Of a DNA stretch of 64,000 nucleotides, positions 44,206 to 58,600 are shown piece by piece. The first letter of the stretch is position 1. Each line of letters begins with the position of its first letter. The notes beneath the pieces were generated by a model. That model was not told the origin of the DNA, made no database searches, and was given only the letters and a program-made list of their open reading frames with translations. The position numbers were made by a program, and so were the translations under genes. The DNA comes from Pyrrhosoma nymphula (taxonomy: Eukaryota; Arthropoda; Insecta; Odonata; Coenagrionidae), in the NCBI GenBank assembly GCA_963573305.1, contig OY754329.1, positions 129,629,422-129,693,421 on the forward strand, in the 5' to 3' direction.

Positions 44206-46367
44206 GAAATCCAAATGGTAGTCCTCAGATCCTAAGCTTGGTGAATGAGAAGATCATCTTTTCACCATCAAATCAAAATGCTTTCCTCACAGAATAATTA
44301 TTTCTTTTTTATCTGACACACTTTTGTTTTATCATTGCTATTATTAATCCTGGGTTATTTATAAAAAAATTACCACAGGCAAAGTCCATGAATTGGAATT
44401 GAATAGTCTGCCACTGAACAACTAAGCTGTGATTCTGACACTGCCAGTTCATGTCACTGAAAGCAAATATGTATCAACAGACTGGCGCTAAAATAGCCTA
44501 CGAGGGTGATTTCACCATGGATCAAAATTATTTGTATGGATCTGTAATAATATATAGTTATAACTATAGTTAGACTTACTGGGAAATCAATTTCAGTGCT
44601 CTGAAATTGAACAAGTTTTAATGTCATTTAATGTTCAATTCTAGTGGTAAAACCAACTCATAACATTCTTATTCATTTTAAGTATGAAAAAATTCTCTTT
44701 GCATGAAAATGCAAACAGTGACATGACTTGTTGAAAAACTTTCTTTGGTCTAAATAAGGCATGACTGTACTATTTTTGAATGTTGCGAACATTTTTCCAC
44801 GTTTTTATACACACTTCTGCACACCTCTGACCCTATTTAAAAAACAATCACTCATCTGACTTCAAATTGCAGTTTTAGTATGCGTGAATCTTTTATAAAA
44901 TCTGTAAAGGTTATCTAAGTGGCTTGGCAATGGATATCGTTAAAACCTGAAATAGTGCAAACTGACAAAATTAGCATGCGAAGGATGGAAACTGCGAATA
45001 ACATGTTCTCATTCTTGAATGTTTTTAGTGGGAAATACTTTTTATTTCAGTTGTTCTCACACTTGCTCTGTTCTTTGTACCCATTATTTTATTTTCAAGT
45101 TGCAGCATAAGAAGTAGGCATTTTTATTGATGCTGAGGCTTCTCTTTCTCAATGTAGGTAGTGGGATATACCACGCCTGGGAATTTCTTGTCAATGCTGA
45201 AGGGAAGGTAAGTGATGATTTTATGTATGAATTAGAATCTGCTCTATTATTGGTACAAAAATAGGAAAACGACAAGGTTTGAAAATAATGAAAAAGAAAC
45301 CATCCATCATTGCAGCCTCAAGCACTGACTGGGTTCATGAATTAATGTCTTTGAGGACTGATTTGCCGTGCAAGGTACAAATATATAAAATTTCATTTTT
45401 CCCAGCATATGGGATGCAGTCAACATTTCTGCACCAAAAATTGTAAATTCTGTTTTTCAATATAAATAACTCCCCAATAAGAATGATTGGAATGAGGTCA
45501 GTCACCACTACATTCCATTAGTCATCAATGATGATGCTAAAATTCTGGAGCCACATAACATCTCATTATAATTTGAAACCTAAACCCTTGTTGTGCTAGT
45601 CCTTATTCATTTTTTTTGCTTTAATTACATGATTAGCATCATATAATTTTGTATAGGCAGTCTTGATTTACCAAGGGTTACTTTTTCCCTCAGTTGTCTT
45701 TAAAAATGTTAACATTTAAGTTGTATCAGAATTGATGGAAATGAAATTCACTATAGTTTTAGGGAAGGAGATCATTGCTATGATCTTCAACTGATGGAGT
45801 CAATTGAGACACTGACAATATACACTGATAACTCCATCATTTAGACTAATCAATGATTTAAGAATGTGAGTCCGTAGCCTGTCTAAAATAGGCCTTGATG
45901 ATTTCTTAAACATTCATCTCACACTTCAGTAAACAGGGTTAAAAAATTTCCAATTACAGACACCCAGTCATCCCATTTTAAAGAACATCTTTTTTACCAG
46001 GTGCCTCACATTGTGCTGATTAAACCTTGGTCAGCTCAACTAATGAGAGTCAAAGACTTAATGATGCATAATTATTATATTTCAATTCTAATTTGCCTTG
46101 GGACCAACCCTGCTTGAAATACCACCAAAGTTTCAGTGAATGGTGGCATAGCTGGTCTACTGCAATAGAAAGAATTCATTACGACAAAATCTCATAAAAA
46201 GGAAGGTAGACATGATGAATGTGTCTCTGAAATTGTTAACATGAAGTTTCTGACAGTTCATAACTTTTACACCATTCCCTTGGTAATTATAAGTACCATG
46301 GAAATTTGGAGAGACCGTGCACTCAGTCCCACTGTTTATAGCCCACAAAGCACTGTAGATGTTTAGG
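44206..46367. other. Downstream of Mmp2 (3' UTR and intergenic)
   Basis: On the minus strand this follows the Mmp2 stop codon at 46368-46370, and the nearest part is presumably its 3' UTR. No convincing polyadenylation site could be chosen. No other gene seen. Confidence 0.4.
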
Positions 46368-46648
46368 CTAATGGGGTAAAAGACCTTCGAATAGGCTAAG
46401 AGATGATAATGTATAATAAACGACTGGTAACAGAAATGACATTACACTATAAGTCCTACAAGGTAGGGCCTTGGAATATCCAAAACGTTCTTCTAATTCA
46501 TATTCTGGAGATGGCCTCAACAGGTTTTCTTCTTCTGCTGGACACTTCATCCACTTTGAGGCAGACAGCTTCTGCACCTTGTGCCTAACTCTCATTTTTC
46601 GGTCATCAAATGCCCAGTATCCTTTGCCCTTGAAGAAGTAGGTGATTC
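46368..46648 (-). CDS. Mmp2: Mmp2 exon h: blade 4 and GPI-type tail
   Basis: Encodes ITYFFKGKGYWAFDDRKMRV, then the last hemopexin Cys in KWMKCPAEE, a charged spacer, and a hydrophobic end (YSVMSFLLPVVYYTLSSLSL) before TGA. A hydrophobic C terminus after a spacer fits GPI anchoring, known for insect Mmp2. A transmembrane end is the alternative. Confidence 0.85.
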
Positions 46649-49600
46649 CTGAAATTATATAGAACGTTCAAAGATTTTACCCCTCAAAAAATCTTGATTC
46701 TTGTGCATTAGAATGGACAGGATCAGTCAAGCCACTAGTAGTATTTCTGTGTTTGTGGAAAGCAGACATCCAGCCTAATCAATCAATTACAAAATACCCA
46801 AACCTGTGCTGAAACCTTTTCCTCATCCTTAAACATAGTTTTTCCTCGCCACATGAATAGTTTGAATTCCAAGAACTTATAAGTTCATACGTGGAATTGT
46901 TTTACGTGTAGATTTTAAGATATCAGTCACGCAATATATTGCATGCATTGTGCATTAATTTGCAAAAAGGCATTATTTTTTTATTGGAAATGGTTTATGC
47001 ATTAAATCCGTTAACACGTTCCCTGCCACCGAGTTTTTGACGAATTCACCCACTGCGCCAAAGTGTTAATCTTTTTCCTTTCGTAAAAAAATAAATAAAA
47101 AAATCCGAAAGTTTTCATGTGCATTCGGTTTTCATGTCGGTCACGTCATATAAGCGGCACCGAAGTAGCTGTGACCGACGGCGTGCTGTAAGTGGCCAAA
47201 TAACTGACATATTCTTCGGTCATAATGACCAAAGCGGCGTGATGATAAAGTACACGTTTCGGCCATTATGTCCGAAGCGGCAGTGAACGTGTTAATATTG
47301 ATGGTAGAGTTACATTTAAAATATTTAAATGCACAGTACAAAATGAGGAATTCATTTCAAAGTCTACAATTTGGGAGCAAGAAACAAATATACTCATGGT
47401 TAAAGCTAAAAATAAGCAATTAGTAGACCGCGAACCCATGCCACAGGAGAGGTTGTAAACCTTAACTGCCCCCGGAGTCAGAGATAATGGCGAGGTCTCC
47501 GCTAGGATGGGTCAAAAAAGGTAGGAGCTGAGTGTGAGTGTATACCTGTGAGAACTTTCTCTACGGATGCCGTACAAAAATGGTCCTTACTGAGAGGAAG
47601 GAAGTCTCTTGGTACTCAGTTCAGAAGACATGCATAGGAGAGAATTCCGCTGTCTCGAAAGGGTTAACACCAAAATTTCCTCCTAAAAATCTTTCCATCT
47701 TTAGTAAAGCATCTTTCAGAAATTTGTTTGCTTAAATTTAGGTCTCAATTGCATTTTCTTGCATTTTAACTACATATTTTTGCACATAGGCGTATCCAGG
47801 GGGAGTTTTTGGGGGTTGTAATCCCCCCCATTGATAAAAAATACTTAAAAATGATGTGTTTAAAACATGCTTCCCCCCCACCCTTCAGATGCTTCTTGCT
47901 ACACCTACATTGTTACCTTCTCATGTGTTTCACACTCTCAAGTGCTTTTTTAGAACACTCTCACTCACATTGCACATTGAAAGTAAGTACTCTCAAAACT
48001 CACATGAAATGAAGTAGAATATGTCCCATTACCATTTGGGAATACTATCTTATATACATTTTAGACAATAATCACACATGAACCAACATTATGATGCATT
48101 TCTATTTCAAAATGCATATTAAGATCAAGCTATATAGCATCATTAGTAGTTGAGGAATGCCTTCATGAACTTTTTTTCACCAGCAAACAAGCACTTTGAA
48201 CTCAATACCTTCAAGTGTTGAGAATAAAATACATATTGGAAGCAAATTAGGTATGAAGTTGTGCACCAAAATATGTTTCCCAACCCTATAAAATGCCTCA
48301 TTTTCACAGATACTTGATGTGAGAAAATAATGCAACTGAAGGAATACTTTGAAGACACTTATAGGAAACAGTTGATTTTGAGAATTGAAATCAAATAGAA
48401 AATATTCTCAGCCTCCTGGATCTTGTTTTTCTAATGTCATGAAGCATTTCTTTTCTAATGATATATAATATTTGACAGCGGGGGATTGTCATTCGAATGG
48501 TTTTTCGATATTACCGTTGAAATTAAATTTGCAAAGGTTTCCGTATAGATTTACGGAGTTGCTTCAAAGCATTAAGGCCTAATAACCAAATAACTAATTG
48601 TAGAAAGTTGCATTTTTTTCTGTCTCTGCGAATAGACCTCTGACGTCATTTCATCCATTGATCAAAGGCCGGTGATTCAATTCCCGGTGAAGATGGATAT
48701 TTTTTTCAAAGTTTTTTCTAAATCTTTATATGTACTGTCTTATTTCTGACAAAAGTGGACAGCTCCACAAAAGCCTCTTTAGGCATCTTTTAGAATGTAT
48801 CGGGAAGAAGCAATGGATTAAATTACGTCACGGCCATTATGGGAAGGTTGCCCTTCCATTCAATTTTAGACTCCTATATCTCTGGCCATTTTTGGAATCT
48901 TTAAGAGATAATTTGCAAATGATCATTTGTCATGGTCCCATTCTCGATAAAGTAACCAGAAAAAATCTTGATAAACCCCTATTCATGAGCTAATTTAAAG
49001 GTAGCAATTTTTGTTGAATGCAAACTTCCAGGAATTCACTCTATCATAGGGGCCTAGGTTTTCTTAAAGAGTTTTAGAAATAATTACACAAATGATAACA
49101 TTAAACTGTACATAAATATATATATATGCTAAGTTACCAAAAGTAATTTGATTCTCTGAAATTAATAAAATCATTTGACTTACCATCTGTATACCTAAAG
49201 ACACTGTCTATGTTGTAATCAACTCCTCTCCACATAACCATGTCCCGAGGATAGTCAAGCTCCACCTTATTGGTAAAGTCATCTAGCCTGCAATGCAAAG
49301 AGTTGCAATAAGATAGTAGTCAATGCACAACTATTTTTAACCATTATCATTCAGTGGTAATCAACCATGCAATGTTCAAGTGTCATCATTTAGATATACC
49401 GTATGGTTGGGCTATTTCGGACAGCATGGTCATTTCGGACAAAGGTATGTTTTGTCAATCATCTTTTTTGCCACATTGCAATATTCAACCTTTTAGGTTT
49501 TTTATGGTAATATTGTTTAAGTGTGGGATAAGGATCAAGGGTTACCAGGTATTTCTGTGAATTTTAATACTTTTTTAGAACATTTTTCTGTGTTCGGAAA

Positions 49601-52600
49601 CAACAAAATTAAAAATAAATGGAAAATATGAGAAAAACCTATCATCTCCCCAAGTTACAACAATAAAAGATAAACAAACTTTACCTGATTGAAGTCCACT
49701 CATTAGAAATGGCACATTCCAATCTTAAGTAAAGTATGTCATGTTTTGGAATGATGAGAGCATCTTTAATATTAAAATGATATTTTGGAGGGTTTTTAGG
49801 ACATGATCCACACCTATTGAAGATGCATCTGGATAGATGGAGATGTGAAGTACTCCAAAGAAAATCTTGAGAATGCCATCAGGGATGTTATAGAAGGGAA
49901 GTCATCCTTTCCAAAGTCATCAGAGAAATATTAAATTCCAAAGAGCACCGTATCCGACAAAAATATCGTAATTTTCACTGCTTCAAAATCGGAAGACTGA
50001 CAAGCCTGCCACTGTGACAGGAGGGAATGTTAAAAAGAGGAATCACAACTTGTGCCTCATGGGGTTTTCCAGAGCAGTCTCTAGATGCGCAAATAAATAT
50101 ACAAAGCACGTTTCAACAGGCAGGCAGGGTATAGTTACAAACTTCTTTAACAACAATTTGCCTGATGAGATGGATGGATGAGAAACTTTATGGAGCATCA
50201 TCCAAAACTTTTTAATCACCTCTGTGAAAATATAAAGCATGAGCGAGCAGACATTAGTTTCGATGTGATATCCGCTCATTTTGACCATTTGGAAAACTTG
50301 TTGGTGTACCAAGCTCACTATTTTCAAGAGATCAATTTCAGTGATGGACCGGGAAGCATGAAGGTCATCGTGAAGAGAGGTTCCAAGAATCCTGAGAGAA
50401 ACATGGATCACTCATAAACAAATTTCAGTGTAATGATGGCAGGGTCAGCCACTAGAGAACAGGTATGCTATTTATGTACATCCAACTTGGACAGAAGGGG
50501 GCATGTCCGGGTCAGCTTACCGAAATCAGTCAGGTTGGTTAGATATGGAAACAACTGGCTCCTAAAAATTTGTATGCCACATCTTAGGTGATTAGAGGGT
50601 CCTAAAGTCCTGATTGGTGGCAATTTATCAAGCTATTTGTCCTTCACAGTGATCGAGCTATGTCAGGAGAATGATTTACTTTGCTTCCACCTTGATTCAA
50701 GAGATTTCCTACAACCATTAGATGTGGCTTTTTTCCAACCCCTCAAAAATGCTTGGAGGCAAACTCTGACAGAAAGGAAAAAAATTACCTGAGCAGTGTT
50801 TCCTGGTATGTCCAAAAAAAAAAGAAAAAGTGGAAACAAATAAAATTGGGTTTCAGAGCTTGTTAAATCATGCCAATCAATCGAGAGAAGTTTTTCGAAG
50901 GGTGCATCACTGGCAATTTATGAAGATGAATCAGAAAACTCATGGACAGAAGCCTTTATTAAACATGCACTTAGTGGACATGAAATGAATAAGATTCCTT
51001 GATGCCATGGAAAAAAGATGGATGTTGCTCCCCGAAAGTGTGTTGTCGTGAATTACTCAACTATTACAAAAATAACTGAGAGGATGACACAGATTATGAA
51101 CAGTAATAACATAATGCTTGTAGCATTCAAGAACATAAAGAATTGGCAGAATCATCTGCAAGTTCATCAGCTGAGAAAGGAGCTGACTACACACAGAGCT
51201 CTACAGAAGAAAACGACTGGAACAAACAGGATTTTTTTCTCATCAGTTTTGCAACAAACAAATGGCAGAGGAAATTTATTGGGGAAATTGAATCAAAAAA
51301 GGAATCGGAGAACAATTTTGTAGTTAAATCTTTACGAAAAAATTAATTTCTAAGACATTTATTTTTCTACCTGCAAGTGGTAAACTTACAGACGATTGAG
51401 AGGAATTTTGTAACAAGTTAAAGAGAAAGGCATTCAGAGAGACCAAATTTTATTTACAAATATCAACCGCACTGATATTGAATAATTTATATAGGGTCAA
51501 GTACAGCAGTACAAATTTCAACAGTCAGTTTTTGGAATTCAGTTAACTGGCAGGGCATTCTAAAAGCTCATATTCAGTAATCTTTAGAAGACATCTGACT
51601 TGATTTTGACCACATAATGAGGATTTTGATTTACCAAGGACCTCTTAGGGTAAAAGGGGCATGTCTTACTGGCTGAAAAATATGGTGCAGATCAATTTTT
51701 TCTAAGATATGAATGATTAAATATCTATTACCTCGATATGCCTACAGCCATGATATACTCTGCATTTATTTCAATTTTGACCCATTGGCACTTTGGTGTA
51801 GGGCTTTTTAAAAATTTTTGCTCTTGTGTTTTTAAACATCCAAATGAATATTTTCATCTGCTGAAAGCAAAGGTCAACTTTCCCCAATAGCTAAAATAAT
51901 ATTTTCCCTCTTCTATGGAGATCAAGTAGGTATATTCCCACAGGATTGTATTAATAGTGGTAAATTTACTACCATGCAACAATGGTTTACAAAATAACTT
52001 GCAATTTCTTCATAAAAAATGCAAGGTGTTAAAACTGAAATTAATATGTACATACTTTCATCAATAATGATCACGTCAATAAACCAACAGAAAACACATA
52101 GTATACACAATCTAATCTCTCCTTTAACATCAAGTTAAAAAGTGACAACTGTGGTTAACATTAGCCAGACAAATCTGGGCCTAAGTCTCTAAAATAATTT
52201 TCTAAGATCCCAGCAATTTTATATAAAATATGATTATGACCTACCTCCAGTACATTGTACCGCTAAATAAGTATGTCTTGGAATTATGACCCCAAACCAT
52301 AGCACCATCTATTTTGTCCAAGGTTGATGGCAGGCCAAGATGAGTGAGGGGTTGGGGATACCCTTTAGCTAATTTGTTGCCATCATACAAATAATACTTA
52401 TTTCCTGAAATGAAAAAAAATATAAAATTGCATTCATCATTGCAATTGAGCAAGATACAAAAAATATTTACTCCATTAGAAGTTCTGGTCATCAAAAATA
52501 TGAAAACAATGCATATAGATGCATTTTGTAAGTAAGTATAGGTACCTACCTAACTAAAATTTAAAAAAATAATTATACTCATAAAATTGCCAAATTAGTG

Positions 52601-55600
52601 GATAGTCCCATAGTTGTAACTATGATATTATAAATACATACATTGATGTTATATTATGCATAAGCACAGACTAATGCCATAGCCATTTTACCACACAGGT
52701 AATGATTAATTATTTGTCTGATCCATATAGTCTTATTTGTCTGATTTGAATTATAATAATTTTGAGCATAAAGTAGTAATTACTAGTATGTATTTCAAGT
52801 TGGAATGATTCAATTTATCCTCCTGAATACAGTGAGTGCATTAAAATATACATGCACAATATGTATAAGACTTAAGATAAAGGGAATATGTATTACCAAT
52901 GAAAAACACAATCTTCTGGTCTTTCCTCTCATAAACTGCATCCACACGAGTGAAGTCACTAGGGAGGTTATAAAAGAATCTGTTTGACTCATAAGGTTGT
53001 ACTTTGGTTAGGGCCCGATCACTGATTCTCCAGAAATACTGCAAAAAAAAGATGTAGGTTGATTATCAATCACTGAATTGGGAAGATATTAATCTTTTTC
53101 CATTTTAAGTCAACATAATGGACACAAATATTTGTACTGTGATGATGATTTGCGAAGAGGGAGGCATGTGACGAGCAGTAATAAAACTCTTTCCCCACCA
53201 TTATGACAAACAACAGATAGCTCTTCATTGGATTATCTCAAACTTTCTCTTTCTCTAAAATATTATAATGTATGTAAAAGTATTATGTATATTATAATGT
53301 AAGAGTACTAAACCTCTTCTATGCCTTTGAAATTCTCAAAAATTTACATATCTCATTTACATTAACTCTTGCATCTAAAATCTTTCAATTCTACAAAATC
53401 CTTTAAAATTCTACCAAACTGATACCTCTCCACCCAAAACTCTATACTATGTACTCTAAAGCAGTTAACACACTAACCAGAGAAATTTCATCCATCCCTC
53501 ATCTATCCTCTCTACATGACTCATCCCACCTTCATTATCATGCACTTCACTCTTTACTGTCTTCCACAGTAACCATATCCTTCAACACCAGACCATTAAA
53601 CACCAACCAAGCCCCTCTACTCTGTATGATTCAACCCTATAGTCCAAGACTTTTTCATCCAAAACTCTGCAACACATTTTACATTTAAAACACATGATAT
53701 ACAACTTTACAATTTTACAGTATGTCCCTTTGTGACTCCATGTTTTCAAAGGTTAAGTTTATGAAGAGGTCCAGGGCGTAATCAAGGGGGGGGGGGCGGC
53801 AATCGACCCAATAGGGGTGATCTCCCTCCACAATGATGGAAAAAAGGCTCAATTTTAATATACTACTATTGTGTGAAATTCACAGTGAAAAAATCATTCG
53901 CCTGGACTGGGATTCGAACCCAGACTTTTGAACCCAGAACCCAGATTTTGCGCCGAGTGCACCAAAAGTCTGATGTAATATACAAAACCCAAACTCTCAG
54001 TTTACATTCAATTTATCTAAAGGTTACTTCATCTCATGGTTAACATTAACCAGACATTATAAAATCATTAAGTACTCAACTTACCAAGTTAAGAGAGCAG
54101 GGTAAAAAGTGTGATGTTGATGATGAGAGACATACAAGAATTGAGATTTTTGAGAATTTCGAAGGCTAAAGGTGAATCATAGAAGAAGGCAGACACAGGT
54201 CAAGGCAAATGGAAGAGTTTGGTTCCTGAGGTAGGAATAGTTCTATTTCAATTGAAACCTACCTCTAATCATTTGAATATTTTTTCTGAATGATAAATAA
54301 ACGCCCTAAATAATACCACTATGCAATAATGCTGATTGAAATAGGAGCTCAATTTAATTTTGACTTACCTTATCCTTGAAAATAAACAACTCTCCTCTGA
54401 TCATTGAAATGGCATCATAGTTGGTGTTGCAGGTATCAGGTATTTCACTTGGAGCCTTTGGTGTTGGAGGGTGATGAGGATAGTGAGGCCTTGGAGTTGT
54501 ATGACCATGCGGTGGATGGCCATGTGATGGTCTACGAGTATGAGGTGTACGAGGGGTTGATGGTGTAGTGGGAGGTGTAAGCCATGGCCTGTATGGTTTT
54601 ATTGTTCCATATGCTCTTTCATCTTTTGCCCCTGAAATTGAAAGCAATATAGTTGTAAACATTTGAAAGTATTTTACTTTTATCATAATTAAAGCAAGAC
54701 AACCTACGTTCAAATTACTTCCACCCTATACTATCTCACTTATTTTATCACATTCACAGTTTTGCATTCAGATTTCAATGCTGAAATATTTTTAAATAAA
54801 AAAAATAAATTCTAACTAATTCACCAATTAAAAAAAATAAATTCATAATGCATATATTACTAGCATGTGTTTCATCTGTTCGCTAGATACATAGAGATCT
54901 TAAAAATATAATTTAAAAAAATAAGAATGATAATGAAATGCATGCACATTAAGTGACACTAAATACCCGAGCAACCCTTAGCTTTGTCAAGCCACTTTTG
55001 AAACCCAAGCGTAAAGATCTCATGGTGATAAGTATCACTTATTGCACATACAATTTGACTCTTGTTTAATGTACTTAACAATTTCAACATCAATAATGTC
55101 ATTATCCAAGCACAGTAGTACATATCAACAACAGTTTTTGAAGTCTCTTATATACAATGGTTGGTGAGCATCCAAGGGGAGAGGGAGTATATGGACTTGT
55201 AATGGGGGACCTTCAATTAGGGATTAACCAGGAGGACAGTATCAGGGCCAAATGGCGACTTCTGTGGGAGACACGGGTGTTCTTGGATTTGCGAGATGGA
55301 ATTAAATCAAGGAAACCTTCCAAACTTGAAGTCAGATCTCAAATTTGTTGATGGTTTTTTTTAGATGTCATCGAGGTTTACAACTGTATGCCATTACTTT
55401 TCCTCTAACACTAATAGTTGGCTGGTAACATGGTGCCAAATTTGGAATATTTGTGAAACTTGCTGTTTTTCGACTGTAGCTTCTAAACTAAAAGTCGGAT
55501 CTCGAATCTGTTGCACGATTTCTTTTAAATCTCATTCAGGCCTACAACTTTATTCTATTCATTGTTTTCCATTCCTTTTAGTTCTCAGGTAACATGGTGT

Positions 55601-58600
55601 CAAAATCGGCTTTTCGTGATACTTGTTTTTCGACTGTAGCTTCTCAACTAGAAGTCGGATCTCGAATCTGTTGGGTGTTTTTTTTAGATCTCATGCAGGC
55701 CTACAATTCTCTGCTATCCGTTTTATTTCATCTCTCGTAGTTTCCTGGGAACGTGGTGCCAAAGTGGGTTAATTCATGAAACTCTCCGTTTCTTTCCCTC
55801 ACGCCCTTACCAGGGTAGGTACGACCTTGAAAGTCAGCAGGGGTATGCACCTTGACATGATCTTTACAGATAATTAGAAAAAACCCAGATTCTCTTGTAG
55901 ATCTATGGTAACGTGGTGCCAAAGTGATATTTTCGAATGTTTCTTTCCTCACGTCTCCTAGCTACAGAATTAAGAGTCTGATCTCGAATCTGCTGGGTGG
56001 TTTTTTTAGATCTCATCAAGTCCTAACATTTATGTCAATCCTTCCGCTCTAACACTTATAGTTCGCTGGAAACATGGTGCCAAAGTTGGATTCTGTTTTT
56101 CCACTGGAGCTTCTAAACTAGAAGTCGTATCTCAAATTTGTTTGGTGGTTCTACCAAGATCTCATCGAGGCCTACAACTTTATGCCTATTCTTACTCTCT
56201 AACACTTATAGTTCGCTGGAAACATGGCGCCAAAGTCGAATTTTCTGGATTTTCGACTGTGGTTTCTAAACTAGAATTTGGATCACGAATCTGTTGGGTG
56301 GTTTTTTATAGATCTCATTCAGGCCTACAACTTTCTGCTATTCGTTTTCTTCATTTCTCGTAGCTCTCTGGCAACATGATGCCAAAGTCGGCTTTTCGTG
56401 AATCTTTCGAATGTATCTTTCCCTCACGCCTTCACCAGTGTAGATATTACCTTGAGACTAGACAGGCATATGTGCCATAACATGAACTTTACAGATAAGT
56501 AGCAAAAACCTGTACTCCCATGTATTTCTCTGGCAACATGGTGCCAATGTGCAAATCTTGCATGTTTCTTTCTCTCACGCCTCCACTGACTAAGATGTTG
56601 GGGGTGCAGCCCCCTAGCGAGCAAAGCGAATCTCTCTATAACTATGCAACACACGGGTATGTTTCTTACATTTCTAAAATGTGCATTCCTTGCACTTTCA
56701 CTGGGTTACATTATCATTTTCACCACTAATGGGAGTGTTTCACAAAATAGATATTAGCTGGAGTGACAGAAAGCCAGATTTTCCTTCATTATCTTCGATA
56801 GTTAGCGTGATTCCAGCCCATAATGGGATACTTTGTGGGCTGTGGTCGCTGTGGTTAAGTAAGTATCACCTCTGCATTTCTTTTGAAAGTGTTATATTCG
56901 TAAATTATTTAAATTATTTGAAGCAACGAGTAATTGACGAGAGCAAATAGCACGAATAATATTGAATCATATCATTGACATGTACAGTCGCCACATAAAG
57001 TCTGGTGACATCGGCAACTTAATCCCCTTAATTCACTAGCCCCTAAGACGAGGTTCCGAATCATGACTATTCTCGCCACTGTCTTACCTCCCTCCCACCC
57101 CTCACCTCTCTATCTCCCCTCCCCGCCCCTAACATTTGAATCAGTGGAGACACACAAATCGTAGTTTCACTTATTCGGCGCTTTTGTCGATGCCGCCAGA
57201 CTTTATACGGGGACTGTACCCTAATGCCCGAATTCCCAGGCGTAACTTGAAAAGGAACGAATCTTTAAACTCATTCCTTTTAGTGAACGAGAACGAAAGG
57301 AACGAATCCAAGAAAGGAACGAAACTGCCTATCAACTATCATGGTCAATCAAGGATTGTAATTTCAAAGGAAAAAAGGATTTCAAAGAAACACTACCCAT
57401 TAAGATAAATCCTATCCAGTATGCAGTGGCAGATTAAGAAGGGGGCAAATGCCCCCCATAATTCCTGGTATGTACAATAGGAAAAATTGTGGTCATAAGG
57501 TATTCCATAACCTCCAGACCTCCGGACAGTAGCAATCTGTCTCCCTCCCAAACAACAACCTTAATCCACCACTGCAAGTAAATCACTTTTCATGTTGAGA
57601 AAAACCAACTTTGTTATTTCCACAAACTTTATTTATCAGCCTGATATCATCAGTTTTTTATCACTTTTTCCCCGATTAACGAACTAAGGTATCTAATACA
57701 AATATGACCAATGCAGCTAATATGGCTAAGTATACGTTTTCCATTTAGTTTTTGATGCTGCTAAAAGATTGCGGGACACTTCAGTCACAGACAGCCTGTA
57801 AACATCGAAGGAGATGCTAATTGTTGTTTTATGCCACGCATGCGTACAGGAGAGTCACCATTACTGTTTTCTGGATGACAGCAGCTACTCGTCATAACTT
57901 GTTTCCTGGTAATTTCACTAATTATTAATGGCAAAATAAAACATTCCCCAAAATCATTTCTTTGAATATTTCCGTGCTGAATGGATCTCTGTAGAATATA
58001 ACATGGACATTATATGGTCATGGCCATATTACATCCATGCTACTAATATGGCCATGGCCATATTAGATGTGCATGGCATAATTACTTTAAAAAAAAACAG
58101 GGTTGCAATTTTATTTAATATTAAAATTAATTTTTTATAAATTTACTATGTTATATTTTTTTGACATTATTTAAATACGACTTAGTAAAATGACAATTGG
58201 TTATTTTTCATTATTGCAACATGAGCTTTAAAAAAAATATTTTCCTTAGGTTGGCCATATGATGTTCACATACCTTATTTTAAAATCATGAAAAAAATTT
58301 CACTTGAACCAGGAATATTGTTTTATTACGACAATACCCACATACTTCATCGTTGCATTTTTGGCAGAAGCAAACACCCTAACATTCAGTTTAAAATTGA
58401 GAGACATGAACGCATTCCACTAATTTATCAAAAGGTAACAAGGAAATGGATAATTACCATACAGCTGCTGGATTCCATGCTTGTCATCAGTAGGTAGATT
58501 AAATTTTCCTTCTTTCACGGTGCCTTGGTACCATGGATACATGAGAGCTCCTTCAGCATTTGAATGGGCAAGTCCAAGGGAATGGCCAAATTCATGGGCT

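Noticed and set aside
53905..53935. Possible tRNA gene on the minus strand (perfect box B, TCTGGGTTCGAATCCCAG)
   Set aside because: No acceptor stem, anticodon arm or box A at the right distance; more likely part of a SINE.
55365..56363. Open frames in the 160-bp array (phrases like SKLxxGSRICxxxF repeated)
   Set aside because: The repetition follows from the tandem DNA units; stops fall in several units and no known domain is matched.
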